Below are positions 60,663 through 64,000 of a stretch of 64,000 bases of DNA, piece by piece. Position 1 is the stretch's first letter; the number at the start of each line of letters is the position of its first letter. Position numbers and translations under genes: made by a program. The stretch is from Theobroma cacao. Taxonomy: Eukaryota; Streptophyta; Magnoliopsida; Malvales; Malvaceae. The stretch is from NCBI RefSeq assembly GCF_000208745.1, contig NC_030850.1, forward strand, positions 1,296,393 to 1,360,392, written 5' to 3'. The notes under the pieces were generated by a model. The model had not been told where the DNA came from. It saw nothing but the letters and a program-made list of their open reading frames with translations, and made no database searches.

Positions 60663-62840
60663 TATGCAATGCTCTCACTGGAATCTCCTGGCTCTTCTCT
60701 TATTTAAAGTATTGAAATCTGTTACTGGAATCCAGTAGTGACAGATACCACAATTACTGTCTAACTATACATCAGAAATGAAGGACTTTCATAGTTTTGC
60801 TTCCAGTCAAACGTCAACCTAAATAGTTTTGTGCCTGTATCCGAACCTGAAAGCAAGAAAAAACGAAATCTGAATGCTTGGACCTTCTCTAGTCACTGGA
60901 AGTGTTTGGAGGACTCGTATTCAACTTATGCAGAAAAAACGTGGTAATCATGCCTGATATTGTAATACTCCATGTCTCCATCATTTGTCAGTGACGTAAG
61001 GTCGCCCTACGAGCACGTTTATCTTGTTTGCTATCCACATTTTTCTCGTTTGCCCCAATTTCTTAGAGACCTAAAAGAAATTGACGGGTGAGAATCGAGA
61101 AGGACCGAATTACGAGGACAAGATATCAACAGGTGTGAACTTGGTGATGAACATTTTGAGGTCCGATCATGCGTACCATGGACGGTGATCATTTCAATCA
61201 ATTTTTACCTCTGTTGTGGTACAAATTCCTCTTGTTTTAGGTGAAATAAATGATCAATTTCATTAAGAAAACAATATTAGCAAAAAAAAGAAATGGTAAC
61301 AGGTTGAGGGTCGTGACAAAAACTTTGTCCCGAGCCAAAACCGGCAGGTGACGACTTTCTATTTATGGCAAAATTTTACCGATGAGTTGATTTCCAACAC
61401 CTGGCATTATCTCACATATGGACTGTTTCTGGGGATTGGAGAGGAACCGGCTGAATCCTATCCTCATTTATTCACCACAGCAATGAAAGGGGCAATGGCA
61501 ACATTTATGACTATAGCTTGATCTTTCCACTCTTTTAACATCTCCCTTAATTCTTTAATGCAATTATCTATCTTCTCCCATATGGAACAAAAAATTGCAG
61601 CAGATAATTTGATATCTGATCGAATAAAGCTTCTTGATTGATGATTGATGAAGTATGGTTGAGAGGCAGACAACTAATTTTAATAGGATTAAAACAAAAC
61701 CAATTACATTTTTCCAAAAAAATTATAAAATCAATTGCAATAGAATTTTCCTCAAACCCTATTTATCCAAAACCTCACAACCACTACTTGCTCTCTTTTC
61801 ATTTTACCAAATGCTGTAAAAATAAAATAAAAATAAAATTTTCACACTTTTTTGCTTGACATTTATAGACATTTCTCATTAATCTAAATTTATTTTTCAT
61901 TTTTAAAATTTTTTTGACATTAATATACAAAAACACCAAATTTTATGAAAAAATATTTAAATTTTATATAATATACACTAAGGTAATGTTTATTTTAAAT
62001 TCTCTGAAAGTCAAATACAAAGATAATGAGCTCGAAATGATATAAATATAATAATGATCTCTCAATTGAAAATATATTAAGATTTAAGCACTAATAAGTT
62101 GTTTTATATTTGTTATTCGATATTATATTTAAGTAAACAAATAATAAAAATCATAAGTAAATAAAATGTCAAAGGAAACTAAAAACAACACGAGAAGTAA
62201 AAATAGAGAGAGTATATATTTTATTATCCAATATTATTTTTAATTATGTTTAGACAAAGAATAGACGAGGACTCGAGAATTTTAAAATTCATCCTAAAAT
62301 TTTAGACTAAGTGCAGTAAATATTAGAAGGTCATGGCACAAATGTGAATGTCTGAAACAGACATCCACTTCAACTTTTGAAAAGAAATAGTACTAACATA
62401 GAGGATTGAATCTCTATCAGTTAATTGCAAAACGTGATTTTTGTATAGGAGTACCAACGACAATGATTAGGATATTTGTTAATTTTAATACGTTTATATT
62501 TGAATTCAGTTATGAAATTTAATATTCGTATTTTATTTGAGTTTAATTAATAATATTTTATTAAAATCTAGTTAAGATCCGAATTCGTTTATTTTGTTAA
62601 AAGTAATATGAGCATTTGTTGTAAAACCTGACTCAACTAATCCGAATTAAACTAACAACGGCATTTTTTTGGGCTGTCGAGGCTTAATAAACTCATTTTT
62701 CAAAAAATAATAATAATTTGAATTAAAAAATAAAAATAAAATTTAATAATTTTTATGTATTTTATAAGTCAAAAAACGAAAAAAATCCTCTGTCCACAGA
62801 TTTTCCACGATAAAACTACAGAGCTTGAAGCAAAAGAAAG
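60663..62840. other. Upstream flank of the minus SABATH gene, then AT-rich DNA
   Basis: 60663-61250 is the uninterrupted version of the flank that is split by transposons at 42358-51180. 61460-61670 carries an unsupported minus frame. 61850-62800 is very AT-rich without features. Confidence 0.6.
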
Positions 62841-62843
62841 ACA

Positions 62844-63016
62844 ATGGTTCAACTCTTTTCCATCATCCACTGTTTAGATTCAAGCTTGGTTCTTCTCCTA
62901 CGCTTTATAAATCTTCGAACCCAGATTTTTTCTGTCAGTTCCGGACCCGGAAACCAAGCGCTCTCGGAGGATTTTTGGCCTAGAAAACCGGGGTGTGGGA
63001 CCTTCCGACAACCATG
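62844..63016 (+). other. Upstream ORF overlapping the LPP start codon, possible displaced transit peptide
   Basis: ATG at 62844 opens 57 codons (MVQLFSIIHC...FWPRKPGCGTFRQP) whose TGA overlaps the ATG at 63014 (ATGA). Plastid LPP-epsilon proteins normally have an N-terminal transit peptide, and this frame ends in a serine/glycine/proline-rich stretch. Either it is a genuine uORF or one indel has split the presequence from the mature protein. Confidence 0.4.
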
Positions 63017-63994
63017 ATTAGAGCTTCCGCGGTCAGGGAATCTAGGGATGGAGATGATCGTCTTCAAGTGCTTGAGCAAGAAGCTTTCATCGAGGGGTCA
63101 GCGCGGCTTCGAGGGCTGGAGACAACCTTGAATCGTATGGTGAGTGTATTTGTATACGGGATACTGGGATACGTATTTGTAAAGTAAACGTATGTAATTT
63201 TTTTTCTACGTTTGCTGAAATGGAGTTTTGGTTTGTTGGGGGTGATAGAGCAAGTGGTTGGTGGCGGCGACGTTTGGTGGGGTGCTTCTGTGGAGGCATG
63301 ACGCGGAGGCTATATGGGTGGCGATGGGGTCGATTGTGAACGCGCTGCTGTCAGTTGTTCTGAAAAGGGTGCTGAATCAGGAGCGGCCTGTTGCTGGGCT
63401 TAAGTCTGACCCTGGGATGCCATCTTCTCATGCTCAATCCATCTTCTTCAATGTCGTTTTTACCATAGCTTCAAGTAAGCCCTTACATTCACTCCATTTG
63501 ATCTGTTCTATTCACTTTGCGTTTTTCAATAGGCAATTGAGTTTAAATTCTGGATTTTTTTGGTGTTTACAGTTTTGGAATGGCTGGGAGTTAATGAACT
63601 TTCAGTGAGCATCAGTGTTCTGGCTCTGGCATTTGGTTCATATTTTGTGAGTATACATTTCGAAAATTACCTTTAAACTTAGTTCTTGGTTTCTCATAAG
63701 TGGAAATCTATGATTCTATCTCATTGACTGGTTTTTGTGTTGATTTGTGGTATGCAGTCATGGCTTCGAGTGTCACAGCAGTTTCACACGATGAGTCAAA
63801 TCCTTGTGGGTGCTATCATAGGGTCCATTTTCTCAGTTTTGTGGTACATGTCATGGAAAGCTGTTGTTTTGGAAGCATTTCATTCCTCATTGCTGGTACG
63901 GGTAATTGTTCTTCTGAGTTCTGCGGGATTTTGCCTTGGCTTTCTTCTGTATATGATTCAGTATTGGCTTAGGGATGAAAGATGGGCGATGTAA
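63014..63994 (+). CDS. Lipid phosphate phosphatase epsilon-like (PAP2 family), 4 exons
   Basis: Exons are 63014-63139, 63249-63474, 63573-63646 and 63758-63994, giving 220 aa. It resembles Arabidopsis plastid LPP-epsilon proteins, which dephosphorylate phosphatidic acid to diacylglycerol at the chloroplast envelope. PAP2 signatures: KRVLNQERP (K-x6-RP type), PGMPSSHAQS (PSGH-type) and RVSQQFHTMSQILVGAIIG (SRxxxxxH-type, with the usual acidic residue replaced by Gln, as I recall for this subfamily). About four to five hydrophobic segments cover residues 43-215. The start at 63014 follows an in-frame TAG upstream, so no N-terminal extension is available in this frame. The usual plastid transit peptide is therefore missing or in another frame. 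The ORF ends just inside the window edge, so the gene is complete. Confidence 0.9.
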
Positions 63995-64000
63995 ATAGAT

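Noticed and set aside
1..64000. CRISPR arrays, operons, tRNA and rRNA genes
   Set aside because: Tandem repeats here are AT-rich plant satellites without spacer structure. No tRNA T-loop or rRNA signature was noticed by eye, though a covariance-model scan was not possible.

Overview
This is a eudicot nuclear genomic window. The evidence is introns with GT..AG borders, low-GC intergenic DNA, and plant-only families: SABATH methyltransferases, BCS1-like AAA-ATPases, a Tm-1-like UPF0261 protein, an HMA/HIPP fragment and a plastid-type lipid phosphate phosphatase. It also carries hAT elements, a solo-LTR-like insertion, microsatellites and a 442-base N gap. I cannot name the species; a rosid tree is possible but unproven.

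Layout. (1) 1-6.9 kb: repeat-rich, AT-rich DNA with no gene I can support. (2) 6.9-18.5 kb: a cluster of BCS1/AATP1-type AAA-ATPases. It holds one wreck (6917-7950, minus), one intact two-exon gene (9687-12287, plus), one copy with a single in-frame TAG (13254-14930, minus) and one intact copy (16189-18537, minus). (3) 18.5-26.5 kb: a long intergenic stretch with a diverged internal duplication, then a nine-exon CYP85-clan P450 carrying two in-frame stops and a frameshift (23434-26459, plus). (4) 27.3-31.5 kb: an intact nine-exon Tm-1-like gene (minus, 750 aa). (5) 32.1-32.46 kb: the 3' exon of an HMA/HIPP-type gene that seems to have lost its first exon and its isoprenylation stop. (6) 33-35.4 kb: a tandem array of about 310-330-bp units around the N gap, flanked by 0.2-kb direct repeats. 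(7) 36-61.2 kb: a SABATH methyltransferase cluster built by segmental duplication. It has two near-identical intact genes (38493-40299 and 52422-54126, both plus), two clear pseudogenes (41151-42357 and 56590-57023, minus) and one nearly intact copy (58589-60662, minus). (8) 62.8-64 kb: a lipid phosphate phosphatase epsilon-like gene (plus), complete to its stop.

The most informative structure is the transposon stratigraphy in the SABATH cluster. Duplicated flanks supply empty sites, so insertion borders can be read directly. About 0.6 kb upstream of one SABATH copy (compare 60662-61240) has been inflated to about 8.8 kb (42357-51200). The insertions are a 1.3-kb hAT-like element, a 5.3-kb dead autonomous hAT that itself holds a 2.06-kb solo-LTR-like insertion, and further nested hAT-like elements. 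Target-site duplications (TSDs) are visible for most of them.

No coordinated pathway links the genes. The AAA-ATPase and SABATH groups are ordinary tandem families, of the kind often tied to stress, defence or volatile-ester metabolism. I found no convincing new biological system. What deserves a second look is paralogue divergence at substrate-pocket residues, single-lesion genes, and the nested insertions.
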